DNA of 64,000 nucleotides, taken from assembly GCA_038228295.1 (NCBI GenBank), contig JBBRPH010000007.1, positions 1-64,000 of the forward strand, read 5' to 3'. The stretch is from JAICKM01 sp038228295 (GTDB lineage Bacteria > Chloroflexota > Chloroflexia > QHBQ01 > JAICKM01). The translations under genes and the position numbers were made by a program. The notes beneath the pieces were generated by a model. The model was given only the letters and a program-made list of their open reading frames with translations, did no database searches and was not told where the DNA came from. Shown in pieces: positions 26,503 through 34,444 of this stretch. How positions within the stretch are numbered: position 1 is the first letter of the stretch; every line of letters begins with the position of its first letter.

Positions 26503-27546
26503 ATGACCGACAGCGGAGACCGCATCGTATCGGGGGGCGGGGGCGAGGCCGAAAGGATCGTCGAGCAGAGCCTACGCCCGAAACGGCTGGTCGAGTATAT
26601 CGGCCAGGAGAAGGTCAAAGACAGCCTGGAAATCGCTATCGCTGCGGCCCAGGCACGTAGTGAGGCGCTGAACCATGTGCTGCTGCACGGCCCGCCCGGC
26701 TTGGGCAAGACGAGCCTGGCGAACGTGCTGGCGAACGAAATGGGGGCGCAAATCCGCATGACCTCCGGCCCGGCCATCGAGCGCCCCGGTGATCTGGCCT
26801 CGCTGCTGACCAATATGCAAAAAGGCGAAGTGCTGTTTATTGACGAGATCCATCGCCTCAACCAGAAGGCGGAAGAGGTCTTGTACTCAGCAATGGAAGA
26901 TTTTGCCCTGGATGTGATGATCGGTAAGGGGCCGAGCGCACGCAGTTTGCGCCTTAAGCTGCCGCGCTTCACACTAATCGGTGCGACCACCCGCCTCGCC
27001 ATGCTGTCGTCGCCGCTACGCGACCGCTTCGTGGAGCCGTACCGGTTAGAGTTTTACACTCAGCAGGCGATGGAGACGATTATTGACCGCTCGGCGGGCA
27101 TCCTCGGCGTGCCCATTGATCCGGCGGGCACCGAGGAGATCGCGCGACGGGCACGCGGCACACCGCGTATTGCCAACCGCCTGCTGCGCCGCGTGCGCGA
27201 TTACGCCCAGGTGCGGGCCGCCGGCCACATCACCGGCGACGTGGCGACAGATGCGCTGAACCGCATGGAAGTAGACCCGCTCGGCCTGGATGATACCGAT
27301 CGCCGCATCTTGCTGACGATCATCGAGAAGTTCGGCGGCGGACCGGTCGGTGTGGGCACGATTGCCGCCGCGACCAGCGAAGAAGAAGGCACAATTGAGG
27401 ATGTCTACGAGCCGTACCTGATCCAACTCGGCTTCCTACACCGCACGCCGCGGGGCCGCGAAGTGACCCAGGCCGCCTATCGCCACCTGGGCTTGGTCCC
27501 GCCCCCACCCCGCGCCGACCAACTCCAGGGGCGGCTGCCGTTCTAG
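26503..27546 (+). CDS. ruvB: RuvB, Holliday junction branch-migration helicase
   Basis: The 347-residue AAA+ motor drives branch migration with RuvA. It has ERIVEQSLRPKRLVEYIGQEKVK near the start, Walker A GPPGLGKTS (63-71), Walker B VLFIDEIHRL (about 109), sensor 1 GATTR (about 160), the arginine-finger region SSPLRDRF, and the C-terminal winged-helix DNA-binding domain ending in RTPRGREVTQAAYRHLG. Length is normal. The leader has no strong Shine-Dalgarno and ends in a heptamer tract. DUF2905 and queA follow, a conserved order in several phyla. Confidence 0.97.
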   Translation: MTDSGDRIVSGGGGEAERIVEQSLRPKRLVEYIGQEKVKDSLEIAIAAAQARSEALNHVLLHGPPGLGKTSLANVLANEMGAQIRMTSGPAIERPGDLASLLTNMQKGEVLFIDEIHRLNQKAEEVLYSAMEDFALDVMIGKGPSARSLRLKLPRFTLIGATTRLAMLSSPLRDRFVEPYRLEFYTQQAMETIIDRSAGILGVPIDPAGTEEIARRARGTPRIANRLLRRVRDYAQVRAAGHITGDVATDALNRMEVDPLGLDDTDRRILLTIIEKFGGGPVGVGTIAAATSEEEGTIEDVYEPYLIQLGFLHRTPRGREVTQAAYRHLGLVPPPPRADQLQGRLPF

Positions 27547-27611
27547 GTGTCAGGTGTCGGAAGCACGGGAGTATATTAACACTGGATACCCTGATACCTA
27601 TGGAGGCCATA

Positions 27612-27842
27612 ATGGACCTGAGTGAGATGGGTCGCTGGTTGGCGGGGTTGGGCGTAGCGCTGGTAGTGGCCGGCGGAGTGTTGTGGTTGCTGGGGGGGGT
27701 GCCGGGGCTGGGCCGGCTGCCCGGCGATTTCCAATTCCAGACAGGCAATGTCGGCTGTTTTGCCCCGCTGGCGACCATGTTGCTCGTCAGCCTGGTGCTG
27801 ACTATCATCCTCAACATCCTGTTGCGGCTGTTTCAGAAGTAG
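27612..27842 (+). CDS. DUF2905 small membrane protein
   Basis: The 76-residue protein has two membrane helices (about 8-27 and 50-72) joined by GGVPGLGRLPGDFQFQTGNVGCF, the DUF2905 signature. Its function is unknown, but it is commonly located between ruvB and queA, as here. ATG 27612 is preferred, with GGAGG five bases upstream, over ATG 27600 which overlaps that site. queA starts five bases after its stop. Confidence 0.8.
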   Translation: MDLSEMGRWLAGLGVALVVAGGVLWLLGGVPGLGRLPGDFQFQTGNVGCFAPLATMLLVSLVLTIILNILLRLFQK

Positions 27843-27847
27843 AGGTT

Positions 27848-28948
27848 ATGCGGACTAGCGATTTCGATTATCACTTACCGCCGGAGCAGATCGCGCAAAC
27901 ACCGGCCCAGCCGCGCGACTCGTCGCGCTTGCTGGTGATGCCGCGCAGCGCGGGACCACCCGAACACCGACGCTTCACGGATATCCTGAGCTACTTGCAG
28001 CCGGGCGATCTGCTGGTCGCCAACGAGAGCCGTGTGCTGCCGGCGCGTCTGTTCGGCCACAAGACGGCGACGGGTGGGCGAGTTGAGGCGTTGTTGCTGC
28101 GTCCGGCGGGCGATCAGCCGCCGGGCCTGGCGGCAGGCGGCAACCTGGTCTGGGAAGCGCTGGTCAAGCCGGGGCGCAGCATCCGCGCGGGCACGGGGAT
28201 CGTCTTTTCGTCGGCGGCACGTGACGGGCGAGTGGCCGCCCCGGCAGGCGCGGTGCTGGAAGCCGAAGTGGTGGGCCGCACCGAAATCGGCGGGCGGTTG
28301 ATCCGCTTCACTAGCCCGCCCGAACCCTGGCTCGACCGCATCGGCGTATTGCCCCTGCCGCCCTATATCCACGCAGCACCCGCCGACCCCGAACGCTACC
28401 AGACGGTCTATGCCCGCACACCCGGCTCGGCGGCCGCGCCCACGGCGGGGCTGCATTTCACACCGCGCCTGCTGACGGCCTTGCGGGAGCGCGACGTAGG
28501 CTGGGCCACGGTGACGTTGCACATCGGCCTCGACACCTTTCGCCCGGTGCAAGAAGACGACCCGCTAACCCATCCCATGCACCGCGAATGGTACGAACTA
28601 CCCGCTGCCACCGCCGCCGCGATCAACGCCACACGTGCCGCCGGAGGCCGGGTTGTGGTTGTGGGCACGACGACCGTGCGGGTTCTCGAAACGGTGGCCC
28701 AGGCGCAGACGATCGATCCCGGCACCGATCTCCAACCGGACGGCGGTTGGAGCCAATTGTTTATCTACCCCGGCTTCCGCTTCCGCCTCACCGACGGCCT
28801 GATCACCAACTTCCACTTGCCGCGCTCCACCTTGCTGATGCTGGTCAGCGCGCTGGTAGGCCGCGACCGACTACTGGCTGCCTATGCCGAAGCGGTGCAG
28901 GCGGGTTATCGCTTCTACTCCTTCGGCGATGCGATGCTGATCCTGTAG
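27848..28948 (+). CDS. queA: QueA, S-adenosylmethionine:tRNA ribosyltransferase-isomerase
   Basis: The 366-residue enzyme transfers the ribosyl group of S-adenosylmethionine to preQ1 at the tRNA wobble position to make epoxyqueuosine. It begins MRTSDFDYHLPPEQIAQTPAQPRDSSRLL and contains NESRVLPARLFG, the PTAGLHFT segment (about 197-204), VTLHIGLDTFRPV and FITNFHLPRSTLLMLVSAL-like sequence near the end, all family hallmarks. ATG 27848 has AGAGG upstream and gives the canonical N-terminus; the open frame extends further 5' over DUF2905. Confidence 0.96.
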   Translation: MRTSDFDYHLPPEQIAQTPAQPRDSSRLLVMPRSAGPPEHRRFTDILSYLQPGDLLVANESRVLPARLFGHKTATGGRVEALLLRPAGDQPPGLAAGGNLVWEALVKPGRSIRAGTGIVFSSAARDGRVAAPAGAVLEAEVVGRTEIGGRLIRFTSPPEPWLDRIGVLPLPPYIHAAPADPERYQTVYARTPGSAAAPTAGLHFTPRLLTALRERDVGWATVTLHIGLDTFRPVQEDDPLTHPMHREWYELPAATAAAINATRAAGGRVVVVGTTTVRVLETVAQAQTIDPGTDLQPDGGWSQLFIYPGFRFRLTDGLITNFHLPRSTLLMLVSALVGRDRLLAAYAEAVQAGYRFYSFGDAMLIL

Positions 28949-29081
28949 ACGACGCTGTCCAACGCGGCCGCCTCTCACCCCATCCCACACCTCACGGTAG
29001 ACAGACAGCGGTGAGCGGAGCCACAGCTATACGGATGTAGGTCCACTGCCCCGGCACCTAGCCAGAATTGGCGCAGGGTTG

Positions 29082-29087
29082 TATAGT
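29082..29087 (+). promoter_or_regulatory. -10 box directly upstream of a likely leaderless gene
   Basis: TATAGT ends seven bases before ATG 29095, the same spacing as at 2196-2209, predicting a transcript that starts at the initiation codon. Confidence 0.5.
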
Positions 29088-29094
29088 AAGCGCG

Positions 29095-31344
29095 ATGAGT
29101 ACGGTACCGAGTGAGCTAACAGTACACCAAGACGGCCGGCGTGGGGCGTTGCGCCGGCCGCTGGTGGGGCTATTGCTGCTCGTGGCGCTGGGCTTGCCGG
29201 CGGCGGCGGGAGTGCGGGCGGGCGCACAAGCGTGGCGGCCGGGCGCGCCGGCGGAGCGGCTGTACCGGCTTGACGGCTTTGACGGCCTGGAAAGCGGCGT
29301 GCATGGCCCGTTCCGCTGGACGCATCCTCTGGCTGCGCTGGTGCTGCCGCAAGCGGGCCCCGGCGCACTGACCCTGCATCTGACACTGTTTGAGGGCGCA
29401 CCCAGCCCACGCGCTGTGCGGATCAGCCTCGATGGGCAGGAAGTGTATCGCGGCGAGACGCAGCCCGGCGGTGCGCTCTGGACCCTTGTCTTGCCTGCTC
29501 AGGCCACCACAGCCACGCCGCGCCTGACCATCGAAACAGCCTCCTGGACCCCGCCCGGCGACCGGCGGCAACTCGGCGTGGCGCTGACCGCGCTGACGGT
29601 GGATGCGCCGGAGGCGGCGGTGCGAGCAGTAGTGACGCAGGCGGCGTTTAGCCTAGCCGTGCTGCTGTTGGCGGCGGCGGCGGTGCCGTACACCGGCCGG
29701 GTGCCCGCCGGCGTGGCCGGGCTGGGCGTGCTGGGCTTCGCTGGGCCGCTGCTGGCCTACGGCGATCCCTGGCTGACTGTCGCTGCCCCCGTCGCGCTGC
29801 TGGCTGCCGCCGGCGCCGCATGGTGGTTAGGGCGCACCCCTCCCCGGTCAATAACGCAGCCCGCAGCCCGCAGCCCGCAGCACCCTATTCGCCTCGCCTT
29901 CCTTTGGACTCTGGCCTTGACGGTGGGGCTGCTGTTGCTCACGCTGGGCCGCTTCAACACGGGCGATGCCGAGGCGATGTATCAGATCACGGCGGGGCTG
30001 GGCGAAGACGGTGTGCCGTGGGGTCATCAAGCGCACGATTGGCTGAAGTTCGGCCTGGGCCAACCGCTGCTGACGCTGCCGCTCTATGCGCTGGGCCGCG
30101 CCTGGGCGGGTCTAAGCCACGCCGATGTGGGCGGCCTGACCCGCTTTTGCGTGGCCTTATTCAACCAAGCCGTGATCCCAATCACGGCGCTCGTTTTGTT
30201 CCTAGGAGCACGGCGGCGCTACAATGGACCAGTCGCACTCGCCCTAGCCGGCACTTTCTTGCTGGCGACCCCGGCCATCCCCTACGCCCGCCTGGCCTTT
30301 GCCGAGCCGGTGAGCGGGCTGTTGGTCCTGAGCGCGTCGCTGTTGCTGTGGACACGCGCTGACCGCTCCCCCGCCCCTACGCCGGGCGGGGAGCGAGACG
30401 TAAACTCCCCCTCTCTTCGTAGGAGAGGGGGTTGGGAGGTGAGGGCCGTCTGCGCCGGGCTGTGCTTAGGACTCGCAGTACTGGTCAAGCCGGCGAACGC
30501 GATCTATGTGCCGATCCCTGTACTGTATCTGATCTGGGATATTGTCGGGACGGCGCGTCGGACCACCCCGGCCGGCCGCGTGTGGCGGGCGGCGGTGCCA
30601 CGCTGGGGGGCGGGGCTGATGCTCTTTGGCCTGGGCCTACTGCCGGGGGTGGCGCTAACGCTGGCCTATAACAGCGTGCGCTACGGCAATCCGTTTGTTT
30701 TCGGCTATGAGGGGGAGGGCTTCACCACCCCATTAGCGACCGGCCTGTATGGGCTGTTGATCAGTTCCGGCAAAGGTATCATCTGGTTCGCGCCGCCAGT
30801 GCTGCTGACCCCGTTTGCGCTGGTCGCACTCTGGCGGGGTGGCGACCCACGCCTGCGCGCTGAAACCCTTGCCATCGGCGTGCAAGCGGCCGTTGTACTG
30901 GTGTTCCACGCGCTTTGGTCGTCGTGGGAGGGCAATATCGCCTGGGGACCACGCCTGATACTGCCGCTGGTGCCGCTGCTGCTCTGGCCGCTGGGCGCAC
31001 TAGCGAGCGGGGTGCACGCCCGGCGCGCCTGGTGGTTGTTGGGCGCGGTGGGCCTGCTGGTGAATATCCCCGGTGCGCTGATCGATCAGTTCTATTACTT
31101 TGATCTCAACAGGGTATATGATGTCGGCACCACTGCCGAAGCCCAAATGCTGTTCACGCCCAGTTGGTCGCAGATCGTGGCCCATTGGCGGTTTCTGCTC
31201 ACCGGCACGCGCGAGGCGGTAATCCGCCCCACGCTGGCCGGCTTCGGCCTGTCGCCGGTCTGGGATACCGCCGTACCGGTGGCGCTGACGCTGCCGGCAA
31301 TCGGGGCACTGGTCGCGGCTTTGCGCGTAAAACGTAATGCGTAA
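29095..31344 (+). CDS. Polytopic membrane glycosyltransferase with N-terminal beta-sandwich domain
   Basis: The protein (749 aa) has a first membrane helix (about 22-42), an extracytoplasmic beta-sandwich (about 50-180) beginning LYRLDGFDGLESGVHGPFRWTHP, and then about eleven membrane helices. GDAEAMYQITAGLGEDG after the second helix group is the likely catalytic outer loop of a GT-C enzyme. The sandwich resembles the C-terminal domain of the protein at 2209, but at the opposite end of the chain. ATG 29095 is chosen because of the -10 box at 29082; the frame is open from 29068. Two repeat-derived insertions lie in cytoplasmic loops: a CCCGCAG heptamer tract (29854-29884) and a palindromic element (30364-30446). 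The stop lies in a GCGTAAT heptamer tract. Confidence 0.72.
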   Translation: MSTVPSELTVHQDGRRGALRRPLVGLLLLVALGLPAAAGVRAGAQAWRPGAPAERLYRLDGFDGLESGVHGPFRWTHPLAALVLPQAGPGALTLHLTLFEGAPSPRAVRISLDGQEVYRGETQPGGALWTLVLPAQATTATPRLTIETASWTPPGDRRQLGVALTALTVDAPEAAVRAVVTQAAFSLAVLLLAAAAVPYTGRVPAGVAGLGVLGFAGPLLAYGDPWLTVAAPVALLAAAGAAWWLGRTPPRSITQPAARSPQHPIRLAFLWTLALTVGLLLLTLGRFNTGDAEAMYQITAGLGEDGVPWGHQAHDWLKFGLGQPLLTLPLYALGRAWAGLSHADVGGLTRFCVALFNQAVIPITALVLFLGARRRYNGPVALALAGTFLLATPAIPYARLAFAEPVSGLLVLSASLLLWTRADRSPAPTPGGERDVNSPSLRRRGGWEVRAVCAGLCLGLAVLVKPANAIYVPIPVLYLIWDIVGTARRTTPAGRVWRAAVPRWGAGLMLFGLGLLPGVALTLAYNSVRYGNPFVFGYEGEGFTTPLATGLYGLLISSGKGIIWFAPPVLLTPFALVALWRGGDPRLRAETLAIGVQAAVVLVFHALWSSWEGNIAWGPRLILPLVPLLLWPLGALASGVHARRAWWLLGAVGLLVNIPGALIDQFYYFDLNRVYDVGTTAEAQMLFTPSWSQIVAHWRFLLTGTREAVIRPTLAGFGLSPVWDTAVPVALTLPAIGALVAALRVKRNA
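29854..29884 (+). repeat. CCCGCAG heptamer tract inside a coding region
   Basis: ACGCAGCCCGCAGCCCGCAG continues with a further CCCGCAG, four units in total. It is read in frame as TQPAARSPQHP in a polar loop of the membrane glycosyltransferase. Confidence 0.8.
30364..30446. repeat. Palindromic dispersed-repeat element inserted in frame
   Basis: Two hairpins lie side by side: GCTCCCCCGCCC with GGGCGGGGAGC, then CCCCCTCTC (30407-30415) with GAGAGGGGG (30423-30431), followed by TTGGGAGGTGAGG. The second half has the form of a widespread intergenic palindromic repeat. Here it is translated as SPSLRRRGGWEVR within a loop, without breaking the frame. Confidence 0.7.
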
Positions 31345-31427
31345 TGCGTAATTAGTGTTTATTGAATATCTAAAAGGCTTTAATGTATTTATTACGTTTT
31401 ACGTTTCACTTTCTATTTCACCCAGCA
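31325..31427 (+). repeat. Heptamer tracts between two genes
   Basis: CGTAAAA-CGTAATG-CGTAATG-CGTAATT (31326-31353) holds the stop codon of the glycosyltransferase. A second tract, TTACGTTTTACGTTTCACTT (about 31391-31410), lies in the leader of the next gene. Confidence 0.8.
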
Positions 31428-31442
31428 ACGGAGAACCCAACT

Positions 31443-32429
31443 ATGACCGACACATCAGAAGTAGACCATATCCTCCGCCGCGTGGGGGGGCAGGCCGGGG
31501 CGGCGGCGGTGCTGCTGGCTCCCGACGGGACGACGGTGCTGGCCGAATACGGGTATCAGGCAACGCAAGCGTTTCCGCTGGCGAGTAGCTTCAAGCTGTT
31601 TGTGTTGCACGCGCTGCTGGAAGACGCGGCGGCCGGACGGGTGGACCTGGAGCAGGCGATTGCCACCCGTCGCGCGGTGGCATCGCTGGGCGACCGCAAG
31701 CCGGGTCTCAGCCCCCTGCGCCGGTTGGCCGAGATGATGATCTACCATAGCGGCAACACGGCTAGCGACGTACTGTTCAAGCAGGTGGGTCTGGCCGCGC
31801 CGCAGCGGCTAATCGCCCGGCTGGATTTAGCGCAAACGCGCGTGGTCTTACCCACCCGCGAATACTACGTGATTATTGCCGGCTTGGACCCGGAGTTTCC
31901 TGCCGATGATTTACCGGCAGCAGCGGCCCGTTTCGCGGCTCTGCCGCCCGCCGCGCAAGTCGCCACAGTTGAACGGGTTGGAGCGCGCTCGGCGGAGACA
32001 GCGTTGCGCGCCGTTGAAGAGGCGACGACGGACTTCTACGCCTATCGCCACTACAATCGCCCGCAGACCTACGCCATCTTGGACAATGTAGATAATGTTA
32101 GCACGCCCGCCGCGATGCTGCGCCTGATGCGCTATCTCTACGCGGGTGGCGACTTACCGCCCACAGAAGCCGCCGAGTTGCGCCGCATCCTGGCGCGGGG
32201 CGACGGCGCACGCGATGTGGGCTGCTTCCACGGCCAGGCCCAGACCTGGGGCGGCAAGGGCGGCGACGACCTCAGCCAAGCCTCTATGAACGGCTATGTG
32301 ACCGCCGCCGACGGGCGCACGCTGGTTTACAGCCTGCTATCGGGGCACTTGCACGACGACTACCGGGGTAGCCGACGGCTGTGCCAAGCGGTGGGCGCGC
32401 TGTGGGCGGCGCTGGTACGTGAAGCGTGA
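31443..32429 (+). CDS. Class A beta-lactamase-like serine hydrolase, no signal peptide
   Basis: The 328-residue protein has the penicillin-recognising serine fold: SSFK at about 48-51 (SxxK), YHSGN at about 101-105 (SxN position) and GGKGG near 272 in place of KTG. Unlike true class A beta-lactamases it lacks a signal peptide, so it would stay in the cytoplasm, and an E166-type omega loop is not evident. It may be an esterase, a peptidase or a non-enzymatic homologue. ATG 31443 is preferred, with CGGAG nine to ten bases upstream; the longer frame from 31383 is coded by a heptamer tract. The stop also falls in a CGTGAAG-CGTGAAA-CGTGGCA tract. Confidence 0.75.
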   Translation: MTDTSEVDHILRRVGGQAGAAAVLLAPDGTTVLAEYGYQATQAFPLASSFKLFVLHALLEDAAAGRVDLEQAIATRRAVASLGDRKPGLSPLRRLAEMMIYHSGNTASDVLFKQVGLAAPQRLIARLDLAQTRVVLPTREYYVIIAGLDPEFPADDLPAAAARFAALPPAAQVATVERVGARSAETALRAVEEATTDFYAYRHYNRPQTYAILDNVDNVSTPAAMLRLMRYLYAGGDLPPTEAAELRRILARGDGARDVGCFHGQAQTWGGKGGDDLSQASMNGYVTAADGRTLVYSLLSGHLHDDYRGSRRLCQAVGALWAALVREA

Positions 32430-32463
32430 AACGTGGCACAGCGTGTTGAGCAGCCGGATGCAA

Positions 32464-32493
32464 ACGGCCCCTCCCGATGAGGGGAGAGGCCGT
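32464..32493. terminator. Bidirectional terminator hairpin
   Basis: ACGGCC (32464-32469) pairs with GGCCGT (32488-32493) around an inner CTCCC/GGGGAG stem. It lies between the convergent ends of the beta-lactamase-like gene and the gene at 32519. Confidence 0.6.
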
Positions 32494-32518
32494 CTCTATG
32501 CGCCGTTGCCGGACGGAT

Positions 32519-33466
32519 TTACTTAGTCGCTTGGTTCAGAATTAGCACCACGCTCGCGCTGGGCGTCTGGCCGGCGGTGGCTTTCGTGCCGTAGAACAGC
32601 ACGCGGCTACCGGCTTTCAGGTCGCTTAAGGCGGCAACAGTCGGGGCACTGGAGCTACCGGCAGTGACGCTGCGGATCGCGGCGCTGCTGCCTACGGTCA
32701 CTTTTTGCTCGCCGGTCAGGCTGCGGAAGGTGACCGTGCTACCGTCCACGCTCTTGACCACGCCCAATTCCACCTGATTAGTGTCTGAGTTTACGGTGAT
32801 GAGTTCGGCCGTGGGGGTCGCCTTCACTTTGCCGGTCTGGGTGCTGGGGGTGGTCGCCGGAGCACTAGCGTGCGGGGTGCGCGCCATATGACGCGGCGTG
32901 ACGTTCACCACATCGCCCGCTTTCAGGTCCGCTACGGTTGCCAGGCCGTTTTTAAGGACGATGGTGCCGGCATCGGTGTTGACCGTCTCGGTGTGCTTGC
33001 CTGTCGCGCTGGTCAGGGTCAACACGCCGTTGACGTTCGCGGTGACAGTGGCCGTCCGACCCATGTGTCCGGCCGGGCCGTGCTGATGACCGGCCGTTGC
33101 TGCGGTCTTGCCTTCGGTCACAATGCGCGCATCAATCTGCGTCGCGGTGCCGGTGCCCGCCACCTTCACATCCTCGCCGACTTTGAGGTCGCTCACCGCA
33201 CCCTGCGCCTCCTTGCCGTTTTTGACAACCAGGATCCAGGTGTTGCTGCTCAGGCTTACGTTATAAGTAGCCTTCGTCCCCTGTAGCGTGAACCCAATGC
33301 TGCCTTGCAGCGCGCTGATTTTGCCGGCGGCATGGACAATGCCGTTGCTGTTTACCTGCGCGACCATGGCGGCGCTGGCGCTGTGCGGGCCGGCGATTAC
33401 GCCGCCCGCGACGATGCCCAACACGCCCAAGCCGGCGATCCCGGCTTTGATTTTATTACTGAACAT
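32519..33466 (-). CDS. Secreted protein with three or four OB-like (DUF5666-type) domains
   Basis: The 315-residue protein starts with a signal peptide (MFSNKIKAGIAGLGVLGIVAGG..., likely cut after SASA at about 32). Repeated beta-rich modules follow, each ending in a DLKxGxxVxVxG-type phrase: SDLKVGEDVKVAGTGTATQID, ADLKAGDVVNVTPRHMA, and SDLKAGSRVLFYGTKATAG. A His-rich piece, GHQHGPAGHMG (about 143-153), could bind metal. The same module occurs once in the protein at 9543-10040. ATG 33466 has AGGAGG ten bases upstream; a longer frame to 33517 lacks this. Function unknown. Confidence 0.65.
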   Translation of the reverse strand: MFSNKIKAGIAGLGVLGIVAGGVIAGPHSASAAMVAQVNSNGIVHAAGKISALQGSIGFTLQGTKATYNVSLSSNTWILVVKNGKEAQGAVSDLKVGEDVKVAGTGTATQIDARIVTEGKTAATAGHQHGPAGHMGRTATVTANVNGVLTLTSATGKHTETVNTDAGTIVLKNGLATVADLKAGDVVNVTPRHMARTPHASAPATTPSTQTGKVKATPTAELITVNSDTNQVELGVVKSVDGSTVTFRSLTGEQKVTVGSSAAIRSVTAGSSSAPTVAALSDLKAGSRVLFYGTKATAGQTPSASVVLILNQATK

Positions 33467-33650
33467 GACTGTTCTGCCTCCTAATGATATGGCTGTGCCG
33501 CTGTGGGCACTAAACATTACGCTTGCGGACTAGGCGGCTTGCGAAGGGAAGCACCGCCGGCACCGGGCCGTTCCCGGTGGGGTTTGTTGTCGCGTACATG
33601 ACCATTATACCGCATTCCGCCGGCTGTCGGGTTAAATGCGCGTAAAATGT

Positions 33651-33680
33651 TTGTTACTTATTAGGCAAACGTGCTATAAT
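33651..33680 (+). promoter_or_regulatory. Promoter TTGTTA-18-TATAAT
   Basis: TTGTTA (33651-33656) and TATAAT (33675-33680) are 18 bases apart, 32 bases before ATG 33712, with AGGAGG in the leader. Confidence 0.65.
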
Positions 33681-33711
33681 AGCCCCGACAGGAGAGGAGG
33701 AACCCCCACCC

Positions 33712-34413
33712 ATGCAAGACAATCGCTCAAACCGCACCAATGAAGGCTTGCCGCTCACCCCGCGCACGGCCAACCGCGCTAATACCGTGGCCCGCGTTAC
33801 GCCGTTGGAACAGGCCAGCGGGATGCCGGCGCTGCCCACCAGCCGCCCGCAGCGCGAAGGCCGGGCTACCGGGCCGATCAATCCGGTCTACATCGCGTTG
33901 ATCACCCTGGTGCCGCTAGCGATCCTGGCGACGATGCTCTTTGCCTCGGTCAAACTGTTCCCCCCACCCGATCGTGTGCTGCCGGGTGTACCGGTGAAGA
34001 TTACCCCTATCTCCGACCTTGCGCCGCAAATTGCGCTCACCTATTCGCAGGCCAAAGACGGCACGCACCGCCGCGAGGGGGATAAAGTCTATATCAGCGG
34101 GCAGGTGAAAAACAACAGTGATCGCACGATCTTTGGGGTGTACCTCAAAGCCTTCCTCTACCGGCCCGATGAGCTGGGCGGCCAAGCGTTAGTCGGCAGC
34201 GGGATCGGCAATGCCGCCGGCGATGTCGCCTCGGGAGCGACATCGCCGTTCACCATCACGGCGCAACTGGCCGTTGGCCCGGTGCCCATCAAAGCCGGCA
34301 CTCCCGCGCCGCCCACAGATTACCAGACCGTGAACATCCAGGTGGACCAGGTGTGGGGGCCGACCCCCACGCCGCAGACGACCTCCACGCCGCAACCCAC
34401 CGCCGCTAAATAG
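33712..34413 (+). CDS. Single-pass membrane protein with extracytoplasmic beta domain
   Basis: The 233-residue protein has a polar N-terminal tail (about 1-60), one membrane helix (PVYIALITLVPLAILATMLF, about 63-82), and an outside domain (about 95-215). That domain contains ISGQVKNNSDRTIFGVYLKAFLYRP, which resembles FxLYD/DUF3426-type beta-sandwiches. It ends in a Thr/Pro tail (PTPQTTSTPQPT). No enzyme motif is seen. It has its own promoter and is 31 bases upstream of the proline dehydrogenase gene, so the two may be cotranscribed. Confidence 0.65.
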   Translation: MQDNRSNRTNEGLPLTPRTANRANTVARVTPLEQASGMPALPTSRPQREGRATGPINPVYIALITLVPLAILATMLFASVKLFPPPDRVLPGVPVKITPISDLAPQIALTYSQAKDGTHRREGDKVYISGQVKNNSDRTIFGVYLKAFLYRPDELGGQALVGSGIGNAAGDVASGATSPFTITAQLAVGPVPIKAGTPAPPTDYQTVNIQVDQVWGPTPTPQTTSTPQPTAAK

Positions 34414-34444
34414 CCGCACGACCAACAGGAGGAGCGTACCGACG

